DNA from: Prevotella aff. ruminicola Tc2-24
GTDB lineage: Bacteria; Bacteroidota; Bacteroidia; Bacteroidales; Bacteroidaceae
Assembly (NCBI RefSeq): GCF_900110895.1
Contig: NZ_FOIQ01000002.1
Coordinates: forward strand, 373,810-437,809
Reading direction: 5' to 3'
Length of the DNA stretch: 64,000 bases
This document shows positions 18,789 to 27,224 of the stretch, one piece after another. The position numbers and the translations under genes are program-made. The first letter of the stretch is position 1. The number at the start of each line of letters is the position of its first letter. The notes beneath the pieces are model-generated. The model was given only the letters and a program-made list of their open reading frames with translations. It made no database searches and was not told the origin of the DNA.

Positions 18789-19316
18789 CTAGATAAGATT
18801 CGCCAGCTCCTGTAAGGAGTTGGCGATTTTGATGTATTGTTGCCAGTCGCCACGGATCATGCCTTTTGCCTGTAGGTTATTAAGCAGGTTGATAAGAGAG
18901 TCCCAGAATCCTTTCATGTTGTAGAGGATCACCCTCTTCTTGTGATAACCAATGGTGGCGGAGGCGGCTATGGTAAATACCTCGTCAAGGGTGCCTATAC
19001 CGCCAGGTAGGGCCACAAAGACATCGCTTTGGTCCATCATCAACTGTTTACGGTCGCTCAGGTTGTCGCAAGGAATCTCTATGTCCACATGATCGCTTGT
19101 CCTACCGCTTTTCTCGACAATCATTGGTACGACACCGATAGTTCGACCACCGTGTTCTCTGGCGGCCTTTCCCACACATTCCATCAGTCCTTGATTTACA
19201 CCGCCAAAGACGATGTCATGACCGTTTTCGGCGGCCCACTTTCCCAATTCTTCTGTCATAGAGAAGAAGTCTGGGTCTATCTGCTGGTTCGCAGAACAGA
19301 ATATACAGATTTTCAT
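18789..19316 (-). CDS. LOG-family (TIGR00730-type) nucleoside 5'-monophosphate phosphoribohydrolase
   Basis: 175 residues. The N-terminal MKICIFCSANQQIDPDFF, the GGVNQGLM loop and the signature ALPGGIGTLDEVF (PGGxGTxxE) identify the LOG/lysine-decarboxylase-like family. The reaction is hydrolysis of AMP or cytokinin riboside monophosphate to base plus ribose 5-phosphate; in bacteria the physiological substrate is often unclear. A frame extends upstream to 19355, but a -7 box lies at 19325-19332, so the start at 19316 is preferred. It is convergent with the flavodiiron gene, 19 bp apart. Confidence 0.88.
   Translation of the reverse strand: MKICIFCSANQQIDPDFFSMTEELGKWAAENGHDIVFGGVNQGLMECVGKAAREHGGRTIGVVPMIVEKSGRTSDHVDIEIPCDNLSDRKQLMMDQSDVFVALPGGIGTLDEVFTIAASATIGYHKKRVILYNMKGFWDSLINLLNNLQAKGMIRGDWQQYIKIANSLQELANLI
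18801..18825 (+). terminator. Hairpin possibly ending the flavodiiron transcript
   Basis: A 10 bp stem with one G-T pair (18801-18810 with 18816-18825) is followed by ATTTTG on the plus strand. It lies within the 3' end of the opposing LOG gene, so part of its conservation may be coding. Confidence 0.45.
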
Positions 19317-19324
19317 AATGAGTA

Positions 19325-19356
19325 CAAAGGTATGATAAAGTGAGTGAAAAACCAAA
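19325..19356 (-). promoter_or_regulatory. Promoter of the LOG gene with almost no leader
   Basis: CAAAGGTA (19325-19332, reading TACCTTTG) and CAAA (19353-19356, reading TTTG) are separated by 20 bp. Only 8 bases lie between the -7 box and the ATG, so the transcript would begin within a few bases of the start codon. Confidence 0.6.
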
Positions 19357-19416
19357 TGTATTTGCGATTATATTGACAGTATGGATTGTCTGGAATGGGG
19401 TTTCCGTCGAAAACTC

Positions 19417-19447
19417 TTGTTTTTTTCAAATATTTTATGTAAGTTTG
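19417..19447 (+). promoter_or_regulatory. Promoter of the flavodoxin-helicase pair
   Basis: TTG at 19417-19419 and TAAGTTTG at 19440-19447 with a 20 bp spacer, 56 bp before the flavodoxin ATG. Confidence 0.55.
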
Positions 19448-19503
19448 CAGCGATTAATGAAAAGAAAACGAGATAACAATCAACCCAAACAAAAGATTAA
19501 CGT

Positions 19504-20304
19504 ATGAAAAAACTCTTATTATCAATGGTATTGACGACATTTATTGCAACTGGTTATGCACAGAAGAATCTGGTGCTGTATTATTCTCAGACGGGTACCA
19601 CACAGGTGGTAGCGGAAGAGTTGCAAAAACAATTGGGAGCCGACATTGACAGTATTGTGGCCGTGGAGCCTTATTCAGGCGATTTTCAGGCAACTATCCA
19701 GCGTGGACAGCGTGAAATGCAGAGTGGTGAGACACCGGCACTCAAACCGCTGCATGTGAACATTGCCGACTATGATGTGATTTTCATCGGTTATCCTATT
19801 TGGTTTGGAACCTATGCTATGCCGATAGCGACTCTTGTCAAGGAGAACGATTTCGCTGGTAAGACCGTGGTGCCTTTCTGTACGTTCGGCAGCGGTGGAC
19901 TGAACACCTCGACAGAGGCATTGAAGGCAGCACTGCCCAAGGCAAAAGTACAAACAGGTTATGGCGTGCGTACCGCTAGAATACTGGCAGTTGGGAAAGA
20001 ACTCGACCGTTTCTTGAAGGCAAACGGATACAAGAGAGGTGTGGTTGCAAAGCTGCCCGATTACTCCGCACAATTGCCTGTGACCGACGAGGAGACGGCC
20101 ATTTTCAATGCAGCCTGTTCCAGTTATCAGTTCCCGCTTGGCACACCACAGACGGTTGGAAAGCGTGTGACAGACGATAGTACCGACTATCAGTTTGTTG
20201 TGAAGGGCCGCGGCATGAATGGTGAGGAGTCCATCTCTACGATTTATGTAACAGTTGGTAAGGGAGAGGGAGCCAAGCCGGAATTCACGGAAGTGGTTCG
20301 ATAG
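19504..20304 (+). CDS. Exported flavodoxin-like protein with extra C-terminal domain
   Basis: 266 residues. A clear signal peptide (about 1-19, ending TGYAQ) precedes a flavodoxin fold: NLVLYYSQTGTTQVVAEELQ is the FMN phosphate-binding loop, IGYPIWFGTYAMPI the isoalloxazine-stacking 60s-type loop, and FCTFGSGGLNTS the 90s-type loop. About 80 residues after the fold (from about 185) are not recognised. Flavodoxins normally carry electrons in the cytoplasm, so export to the periplasm is unusual; it may serve a membrane-linked reductase or need FMN added outside. The helicase gene starts 19 bp downstream, likely in the same transcript, though no functional link is evident. Confidence 0.85.
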   Translation: MKKLLLSMVLTTFIATGYAQKNLVLYYSQTGTTQVVAEELQKQLGADIDSIVAVEPYSGDFQATIQRGQREMQSGETPALKPLHVNIADYDVIFIGYPIWFGTYAMPIATLVKENDFAGKTVVPFCTFGSGGLNTSTEALKAALPKAKVQTGYGVRTARILAVGKELDRFLKANGYKRGVVAKLPDYSAQLPVTDEETAIFNAACSSYQFPLGTPQTVGKRVTDDSTDYQFVVKGRGMNGEESISTIYVTVGKGEGAKPEFTEVVR

Positions 20305-20323
20305 GACATAATAATACATATAA

Positions 20324-22168
20324 ATGAGAACATTTAAGGAGTTAGGAGTCAGCGAGGTCATTCGTAAGGCCGTAGAGGAATTGGGATTCGTTCAGCCGAT
20401 GCCAGTACAGGAGGCGGTGATTCCCTATCTGTTGGGAAACAGAAACGACGTGATTGCTCTAGCTCAGACGGGAACGGGTAAGACGGCGGCATTCGGTATT
20501 CCGCTGTTAGAGCACATTGATTTGTCAAGGCGGGAAACACAAGCATTGGTGCTCTCGCCAACGAGAGAGTTGTGCCTTCAGATAGCCGATGATATCCGTG
20601 ACTTTGCCAAGTATATGGATGGTCTGCATGTGGAGGCCGTTTATGGCGGTGCGGCCATAGAACCGCAGATGCGTGCTTTACAGAAGGGCGTGGAGATTAT
20701 AGTGGCTACACCGGGACGACTTGTTGACTTGATGCACCGTGGCAAGGCTCGTTTGGAACAGGTAACGAACATCGTGCTTGACGAGGCCGACGAGATGCTG
20801 AACATGGGATTTTCCGATAGTATCAACGAGATATTCGAATCACTCCATGAGGAACATAATACCTTGATGTTCTCAGCCACTATGAGCAAGGAAGTGGAGC
20901 GAGTGGCAAAGACCTATCTGCACGATTATCAAGAGATTGTGGTGGGAAGCCGAAATGAGGGTGCGGAGAACGTGAACCATATCTATTATATGGTAAACGC
21001 CAAGGATAAATATCTTGTATTGAAGCGTATCGTGGATTATTATCCGCGTATTTTCGCTATTATTTTCTGTCGAACGAAAGCTGAGACACAGGAGATTGCT
21101 GACAAACTGATCCGCGATGGTTATAATGCAGAATCATTGCATGGTGACCTCGCCCAACCGCAGCGTGATCTAACGATGCAGAAGTTCCGTAGCCATTTGA
21201 TACAGTTGCTTGTCGCAACCGATGTGGCTGCTCGTGGTCTCGACGTTGATGACCTGACGCATGTCATCAACTTCGGACTGCCTGACGATATTGAGAACTA
21301 CACCCATCGTTCGGGTCGTACGGGTCGAGCAGGAAAGAAGGGGACGTCGATATCTATCGTCCACTCACGCGAGAAGTTCAAGATCCGTAATATCGAGAAG
21401 GTAATCGGTAAGGCCTTCGTACAGGCAGAGATTCCATCGGCTGAGGAAATCTGTAAGAAACAACTCTACAAGGTGATGGATCAGATCGTGAAGACGGATG
21501 TTGACGACGAGGAAATTGCTCCTTTCATACAGGATATCAATCGTTATTTTGAGTATATCGACAAGGAGGATCTAATTAAGAAGATTGTATCATTGGAGTT
21601 CGGGAAATTTCTGGCTTACTATGCCGAGGCTCCGGAGATTGAGGAGGTTGTTCCCGATAGAAAGGAGAAAAAGCCACAGAGCGACAAACAGAAATTGCAG
21701 AACAAAGCCGCAAAGGGTTATAAGCGATTGTTTATCAACCTTGGCAAGCGTGACGGGTTCTATCCTGGTGAGTTGATGCAGACACTTAACCGCTTTGTGG
21801 GTGGACGACAGGAGGTGGGACATATTGACCTGCTTGACACAATTTCCTATTTCGAGGTACCAGAAAAAGATGCCAAGAAGGTGATGATTCAGCTGACGGG
21901 TATCCGTTATAAGGGGCGCACAGTTCGCTGTAACGATGCCAATCAGGCACCAATGGATAACAAGGGGGCACAAAAGGGTGGTAAGAGTTCTAGGGGGCAC
22001 GATGCAACCGACAGATTAATATGTCAAAAAAAAGACGACTGGTGCAGTCTTATACACTCAGACGGTGGTCGCTCGCAGGGTAAGAGAAAGGCTCGAGAAC
22101 TGAAAGGACCAGAACCTGATTTCTCAGAAGAAGGATGGGCCATGCGTCGTCCCCGAAAGAAAAAATGA
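20324..22168 (+). CDS. DEAD-box RNA helicase with DbpA-type RNA-binding domain
   Basis: 614 residues. Helicase motifs in order: Q motif (GFVQPMPVQ), motif I AQTGTGKTAAF, Ia PTREL, Ib TPGRL, II DEAD, III SAT, and in domain 2 the VAARGLD and HRSGRTGRAGKKG motifs. Residues about 463-540 (KRLFINLGKRDGFYPGELMQ through GIRYKGRTVRCND) look like the DbpA RNA-binding domain that targets rRNA. A basic tail ends in PDFSEEGWAMRRPRKKK. It probably acts in ribosome assembly or cold-shock RNA unwinding. Downstream is a hairpin shared with the convergent GH2 gene. An A8 tract at 22026-22033 lies in the poorly conserved tail. Confidence 0.93.
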   Translation: MRTFKELGVSEVIRKAVEELGFVQPMPVQEAVIPYLLGNRNDVIALAQTGTGKTAAFGIPLLEHIDLSRRETQALVLSPTRELCLQIADDIRDFAKYMDGLHVEAVYGGAAIEPQMRALQKGVEIIVATPGRLVDLMHRGKARLEQVTNIVLDEADEMLNMGFSDSINEIFESLHEEHNTLMFSATMSKEVERVAKTYLHDYQEIVVGSRNEGAENVNHIYYMVNAKDKYLVLKRIVDYYPRIFAIIFCRTKAETQEIADKLIRDGYNAESLHGDLAQPQRDLTMQKFRSHLIQLLVATDVAARGLDVDDLTHVINFGLPDDIENYTHRSGRTGRAGKKGTSISIVHSREKFKIRNIEKVIGKAFVQAEIPSAEEICKKQLYKVMDQIVKTDVDDEEIAPFIQDINRYFEYIDKEDLIKKIVSLEFGKFLAYYAEAPEIEEVVPDRKEKKPQSDKQKLQNKAAKGYKRLFINLGKRDGFYPGELMQTLNRFVGGRQEVGHIDLLDTISYFEVPEKDAKKVMIQLTGIRYKGRTVRCNDANQAPMDNKGAQKGGKSSRGHDATDRLICQKKDDWCSLIHSDGGRSQGKRKARELKGPEPDFSEEGWAMRRPRKKK

Positions 22169-22185
22169 GAAGAGCCGCAATGTGA

Positions 22186-22226
22186 GATGTCCTCCGAATG
22201 TTAAGAAATAATCTTCGGAGGGCATC
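22186..22226. terminator. Bidirectional hairpin between helicase and GH2 genes
   Basis: A 13 bp stem (22186-22198 with 22214-22226), with one wobble pair, contains CCTCCGAA/TTCGGAGG. It is followed by ATATTTT on plus and lies between convergent stops. Confidence 0.7.
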
Positions 22227-22231
22227 ATATT

Positions 22232-24823
22232 TTAATATGGTGAGATGTTGTTTAGTTCTCCAATTTTTCCTTCGACAACGGGCGTTGTTATCAATCGCAG
22301 GAAATCATCGAGGGTGATATGGGTCTTAGGGGCGAAATCACGAGAGGTCATATATTCAAGAAGACTAGAGTAGAAAGCGCGCCCCTCAGGGTAAGCACTC
22401 GCTTTGTTGAGATCAGCCATGCAGATAAGCAACTTACCTTTTCCTACTTGGAACTCGAATACTAGCCCGAGTTTATGGTTACGTTCAATGTTGTCGATTA
22501 CCTGTACAATAGGGCGGTAAATTTTGCTGGTGTTGGCGAGAATCATCGGGTGGCTGTTCTTTATCACGGGAAACCATTGCCAATTAGTATGCATCTCGGT
22601 AGGGAAGCTCTTGAAGAGCGGATGTAGGGGGTCGGTCAGGATGCCGAGGGTACCAGGTGAGACCATCTTCTTATTGTTCTCTGAGATGGTTTTGAACATC
22701 CGGTAGTTCCAGTAGTCGGTCTGGAAGAGTCCGCCAATTGTCAGGTCCGAGGTTCCTGGCATCAACAATACGTTTTTACCTTTCTCTAGTTGTCGAGCTA
22801 TCTGGGCCGTGAGTACATCGGTCACAATCACTTTTCTCTGTAGCTTTTTAAGGTTGTTGTTGTCAGGATAGACCCATAGGTTGTAGGTGTTATGATAGGG
22901 AACACCATAGTATTCGGTGTCATCAATGCAGAGCAACAACTGTAACTGGGTGGGAATGTTGAGGTGGTAGAGATTGATATCCAATTTTCCAACATCGAAA
23001 AGTCCTTCAGTAGAAAAAAGTTTCATCTCACCAGATTCTGTTATACCTGGTCCAGTGAGTTCCCAATGGAGTGTCTTGCCATCAAGTGATTCTCCGCTGT
23101 AGTTGGCAACTTGAATACGTGCGTGGATGCCATTCTCGGTGGTGAAACAGAAACGATCGGTAATAAATAATGGTACCACTGGTGCACACCATTGACGCCA
23201 CTCCCTCTCTGTACAGAGTCCCTTAGAATCCATGAATGCATCAAGGATACCGACATATGCAGAACCTTGTCCGGGGTAGTCTTGTAGGTCGAGAAGCTGA
23301 AAACCGGCCATGTTCTTCGTGCGCAGGTCCATTTCGATGTCCTGTTTGTAGAGTTGGAGAGACCAGAGACCACTGGCTTTGTGGAAGTCGTCCGCTTGGT
23401 CCAGCATACCGGCCTTTTCGAGTTTTGAACGGAAGATCTCCATATTGTAAGGGTATAGAACGCCTGTGTACTTCTTGATTTCATCATAGCAGGGATAGGT
23501 CTGGAATTGGGCTGTCTCATGACTGATTACGGGGATTGCAAATACTTGTGAACTATTTTCTGGGAAAGCTCGAGCACAACCTTCTTCGAAGTTCATCTGT
23601 GTGTTGGGGTAGAAGTGGTTGATTATACCACCGTCGTCGGCATCGGCAAACGAGAATGAACCCCGAGTGTGGGTGTTGTAATTCCCCCAACCTTCACCAC
23701 CTACACGACAGGTGGTAAAGTAGTCCATGCCAGCCTTCACTCCCTGATAACCGAGGTAGTAGTTTGAGCCGAAGGTATACAGCTTGTCAGGGGCTATTTT
23801 ACGGAAGTCGTTAACAAACTCGGCCATTTTATCGATACTACCCCACAATTCGTTGCCGAGAGCGAACATCCGGAACGAGGGGTGATGACCATATGTACGA
23901 AGGATATTTTCACCCTCTTTGTGAAGGAACTGCATGAGGATTGTGTCACTGGCGTTGAAGTCGCCCCAAAAGGGTAGCTCGGGTTGAAGGATAATACCCA
24001 AGTCGTCGGCGGCAACGAAGGCGGCTTCAGGTGGGCACCAGGAGTGGAAGCGTATATGGTTCAGACCATAAGCGGCACAGGTGCTGAGATAATCGTGCCA
24101 AGATTCTACATCCATGGCCACATGTCCTGTCAATGGCCAGACACATGCATCATGTTTACCACGTAGGAAGATCTTATGCCCATTGGCATAAAAGTGTTGT
24201 TTCTCAATATGGAAGTTGCGAAAATTCGGGTGTACCTCAGGTGTGGTGTTATGTTCCAGACTATCTGTTCTCATTTCAATTTTTCCGATGATGCCGTTCC
24301 AGTTGGTCTGGGTGTCTTCGGTATAGGCATGGCTACTTGCATACAACTGTTGAGGCACACCGCTACCATTATCGATCATGATGGTCAGTTCGTGCTTGCC
24401 GGGGGTGAGTACCGCCGATAGGTCGAACACTTGGGGGGTAGAGATGTCGTTAGACGAGCCTATGAATTTTGAGTCGATATATACCTCAGACGGTTTCGTA
24501 CGTTCAAGGAACAGATGGATGGGAAGGCCTCTCCAGTTGTCTGGAATCTCTATTATACGTTTGTACCATGCACGTCCCTGATATGTGTAGAGACGGGAGA
24601 GATGGGTGCTCTCGTCCTTTTTTACAATCGGGTAACCCTTCTTGTTCGTGTCTGTCGTCCCCGGCAGTTGGATGGTCTCTGTCAGGGAATCACTGGGCCC
24701 GATTGTTGCCTCACGGTCAAGGGCGAACAACCATGTCCCACTAAGGTCAATACGTCGGATGTGGTTATCTGCCATCGCACAGAGACAGAATAGGATCATT
24801 AGGGATAAGATTGGTTTTCTCAT
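22232..24823 (-). CDS. GH2 family glycoside hydrolase, exported
   Basis: 863 residues from the ATG at 24823, which begins a signal peptide (MRKPILSLMILFCLCAMA). A frame extends 21 codons further but lacks support and crosses a TACCTTCG promoter-like box. GH2 order is seen: jelly-roll sugar-binding domain (RRIDLSGTWLFALDRE, GRAWYKRIIEIPDNW), Ig-like domain, then the TIM barrel with acid/base glutamate in FALGNELWG and the likely nucleophile in ISHETAQFQTYP. A C-terminal region of about 300 residues follows. GH2 covers beta-galactosidase, glucuronidase, mannosidase and others; the substrate is not deducible here. No SusC/SusD lies beside it. Confidence 0.88.
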   Translation of the reverse strand: MRKPILSLMILFCLCAMADNHIRRIDLSGTWLFALDREATIGPSDSLTETIQLPGTTDTNKKGYPIVKKDESTHLSRLYTYQGRAWYKRIIEIPDNWRGLPIHLFLERTKPSEVYIDSKFIGSSNDISTPQVFDLSAVLTPGKHELTIMIDNGSGVPQQLYASSHAYTEDTQTNWNGIIGKIEMRTDSLEHNTTPEVHPNFRNFHIEKQHFYANGHKIFLRGKHDACVWPLTGHVAMDVESWHDYLSTCAAYGLNHIRFHSWCPPEAAFVAADDLGIILQPELPFWGDFNASDTILMQFLHKEGENILRTYGHHPSFRMFALGNELWGSIDKMAEFVNDFRKIAPDKLYTFGSNYYLGYQGVKAGMDYFTTCRVGGEGWGNYNTHTRGSFSFADADDGGIINHFYPNTQMNFEEGCARAFPENSSQVFAIPVISHETAQFQTYPCYDEIKKYTGVLYPYNMEIFRSKLEKAGMLDQADDFHKASGLWSLQLYKQDIEMDLRTKNMAGFQLLDLQDYPGQGSAYVGILDAFMDSKGLCTEREWRQWCAPVVPLFITDRFCFTTENGIHARIQVANYSGESLDGKTLHWELTGPGITESGEMKLFSTEGLFDVGKLDINLYHLNIPTQLQLLLCIDDTEYYGVPYHNTYNLWVYPDNNNLKKLQRKVIVTDVLTAQIARQLEKGKNVLLMPGTSDLTIGGLFQTDYWNYRMFKTISENNKKMVSPGTLGILTDPLHPLFKSFPTEMHTNWQWFPVIKNSHPMILANTSKIYRPIVQVIDNIERNHKLGLVFEFQVGKGKLLICMADLNKASAYPEGRAFYSSLLEYMTSRDFAPKTHITLDDFLRLITTPVVEGKIGELNNISPY

Positions 24824-24984
24824 TGTTTCGGTTTTTGTTGGCGAAGGTACAAAAAAACAGGTAAATAACCAAAAGAACAATGACATTTCCTTGGTCTCTC
24901 ATGTTAAAGATTAAACATTAAAGGATAACAATTTTTGTTCTTAAAATCTATGTCATAATCATAAAAACGATCTCTCTTGAATGA

Positions 24985-25020
24985 GAAGTGCCATGTGTCT
25001 GACAATACACATGGCACTTC
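24985..25020 (-). terminator. Hairpin after the S46 peptidase gene
   Basis: A perfect 14 bp stem (24985-24998 with 25007-25020) with an 8-nt loop lies 29 bp past the peptidase stop. T-run is weak. The rest of 24824-24984 holds only the GH2 leader and its likely promoter. Confidence 0.65.
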
Positions 25021-25048
25021 TTGCGGATGATTGGAGAGTTTATAGATT

Positions 25049-27166
25049 CTAATGCGCGTTGATTTCCTTCAGTAAACGATTGGCCTTGCCCCAACTCTCC
25101 ATCATGTAGAGGACGTAACGGATATCTACACCAATGCATCGAGCAAGTTGCTTATCGAAAAAGATGTCACTCGACAGACTATCCCAGTTGCCGTCGAAAG
25201 CCAGACCGATGAGTTCGCCTTTCCCGTTGAACATCGGTGAACCACTGTTACCGCCGGTAATGTCGTTGTTCGATAGGAAACAGAGATGCATCTTACCTGT
25301 AGTATTGTCGGTATACTGACCGAAGTCCTTGACGCTGAGCAACTCTTTCATGATGGGCTCTGCTTCGTAATCGATAATTCGGTCTGCTTTTTCCATCTTT
25401 TCGACGATACTCTCTGCTGTGGTGTAGTACCCTGATGGTTGACCTGCTAACAGATACTCTCCAACTTGTCCGTAAGAGAGTCGCATGGTGAAGTTTGCGT
25501 CACTATAGTTGGGGAGATCCTCTTCCATGCGCAACTTAGCGGCGCAGAGATAGCGTTCCATGATGTCGATGGAATCAATGGTCTCAAGGATATCAGAACG
25601 TATCTCTGCTACTGTAGAGAGTAAGCTCTGACCATAGATCACAGCAGGATCGCGTTGGAAACTTTTCTTGTTAATGTAGATCTTTTTGCTTGCCATCAGT
25701 TTCGACCTCTTATAGAGATTGTCAACGAACTTTTGGTAGTCGCCTTTGTTGTCTTTATCAATGGTGTTAAAGAACTCAGGTAGATATTTGGCCTCCACTT
25801 GTAAACGGTAATGCTTCAGCAGAGCGGCGAGGATCTCACGGTCGGTGTCGTAGTCCCATTCATCACTATTATCTTTGAATTCAATATAATGCTTCTTGAA
25901 TATGCCATCTTTGCCCTTGACAAGGGCATCGTTCTGTGAACGGACAGCTCGGCGAGTCATCTCGTCTGTGTTACTGCCACCGAACGTCTCGTTAAAAAAA
26001 GTTAAGGCACGGACAGCCTTGAGGCGTTTGTCGTAGAGCTGCTGCAGTTTGTCGAAATCAAGTTGTCCCAGCAGATAGCCCGTGGAGTCTTGCCATTGGC
26101 GGATTTTCTGCTCGAACTGAGCCTTCTGCCTGATGAGACCGATGCTGTCAATACACTTGTTCATTCCGATGGAGTTCTTCCAATAATTTGAGCTACGGGC
26201 ATATTTTGAGTCGTATTTGATACGAACAGCCTCGTCGGCACGCATATGACGAATCATGATGTCTTGCTTCACCTCACGAGTCTTGTAACGGGGCTCGTTG
26301 ATGGCATCACGGCGTTCCCGGATGCCGTAGCTAGATAGATAACGACTGGTAGAGCCGGGGTAGCCGATGGTCATCGAGAACGAGCCCGGCACATAGCCCT
26401 GTAGAGAAACGGGTGCCCACTTCTTCGGGTGATATGGCACGTTATCTTTCGAGTACTTTGCTGGGCCACCTGTCTTGGGATCAACATAGATACGGAACAC
26501 AGAGAAATCACATGTCTGGCGTGGCCACATCCAGTTATCGGTCTCACCACCAAATTTTCCCATCGACTTAGGCAGGGCAAACACTAGACGAACATCGGGG
26601 TAGTCGCGATAGGTTGTTAGGTAGTATTGATTACCCTCATAGAAAGGTTTGATCTCCACGCGCAGAGTGGAATCCTGTTGGGCAATCTCTTTCTGCATAG
26701 CATTCTCGATAGAGTCGATAAAATGGGCTCTTTTTCCTTCTTCCACTTTTTTGAGGCCAAGGGAGTCGATGAGTGAGGTAATATCCTTCTGCTCAATCAT
26801 GAAACTCACGAATAGATCCTCGTTGGGCAGTTCTTCCTCAAGACTGTTCGATACAAAGCCGTTGAGCATATAGTCATGCTCTACGGTAGAATGTGAGCGG
26901 ATGGCGTCGAAGCCACAGTGGTGGTTTGTGAAGACGAGACCATCTGGAGAGACAACCACACCAGAGCAGTAGCCACCGAAATTCACGACACAATTCTTAA
27001 TGGCATCGTCGCCTTCGTAGAGTGCGCCATAAGGCAGTTCGTAGTTTTCCTGCTTCATTGTTTCATAAACGGCGTTCGGTAGGTTGTACAGAGTCCACAT
27101 TCCCTCGTCAGCACGGGCAATGCTCAGTGATAGTGTTGCAATTAATGCAAATAGTAGTTTTTTCAT
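25049..27166 (-). CDS. S46 family dipeptidyl peptidase (DPP7-like by one key residue)
   Basis: 705 residues, signal peptide about 1-19 (ending SIARA). The chymotrypsin-like triad region shows NHHCGFDAIR (His83) and TGGNSGSPMFNG (Ser641), and the helical lid domain lies between. S46 enzymes release dipeptides from oligopeptides in the periplasm and feed amino-acid fermentation in anaerobes. In Porphyromonas the Asp/Glu-specific DPP11 has Arg in FDRNW where hydrophobic-preferring DPP7 has Gly; here the motif is FDGNWDSLS (Gly659), favouring DPP7-type specificity (family knowledge applied from memory). It lies 58 bp after the flippase and may be the last gene of that transcript. Confidence 0.93.
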   Translation of the reverse strand: MKKLLFALIATLSLSIARADEGMWTLYNLPNAVYETMKQENYELPYGALYEGDDAIKNCVVNFGGYCSGVVVSPDGLVFTNHHCGFDAIRSHSTVEHDYMLNGFVSNSLEEELPNEDLFVSFMIEQKDITSLIDSLGLKKVEEGKRAHFIDSIENAMQKEIAQQDSTLRVEIKPFYEGNQYYLTTYRDYPDVRLVFALPKSMGKFGGETDNWMWPRQTCDFSVFRIYVDPKTGGPAKYSKDNVPYHPKKWAPVSLQGYVPGSFSMTIGYPGSTSRYLSSYGIRERRDAINEPRYKTREVKQDIMIRHMRADEAVRIKYDSKYARSSNYWKNSIGMNKCIDSIGLIRQKAQFEQKIRQWQDSTGYLLGQLDFDKLQQLYDKRLKAVRALTFFNETFGGSNTDEMTRRAVRSQNDALVKGKDGIFKKHYIEFKDNSDEWDYDTDREILAALLKHYRLQVEAKYLPEFFNTIDKDNKGDYQKFVDNLYKRSKLMASKKIYINKKSFQRDPAVIYGQSLLSTVAEIRSDILETIDSIDIMERYLCAAKLRMEEDLPNYSDANFTMRLSYGQVGEYLLAGQPSGYYTTAESIVEKMEKADRIIDYEAEPIMKELLSVKDFGQYTDNTTGKMHLCFLSNNDITGGNSGSPMFNGKGELIGLAFDGNWDSLSSDIFFDKQLARCIGVDIRYVLYMMESWGKANRLLKEINAH

Positions 27167-27224
27167 ATCTAATACATTTATTATATCTTAAGTATATGTT
27201 AAGTAATTATATCTATTCTTTCTC

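Noticed and set aside
22000..22168. Possible frameshift in the DEAD-box helicase tail around the A8 tract
   Set aside because: The frame is open to a plausible basic end (PDFSEEGWAMRRPRKKK) and tails are variable in this family; nothing shows an error.
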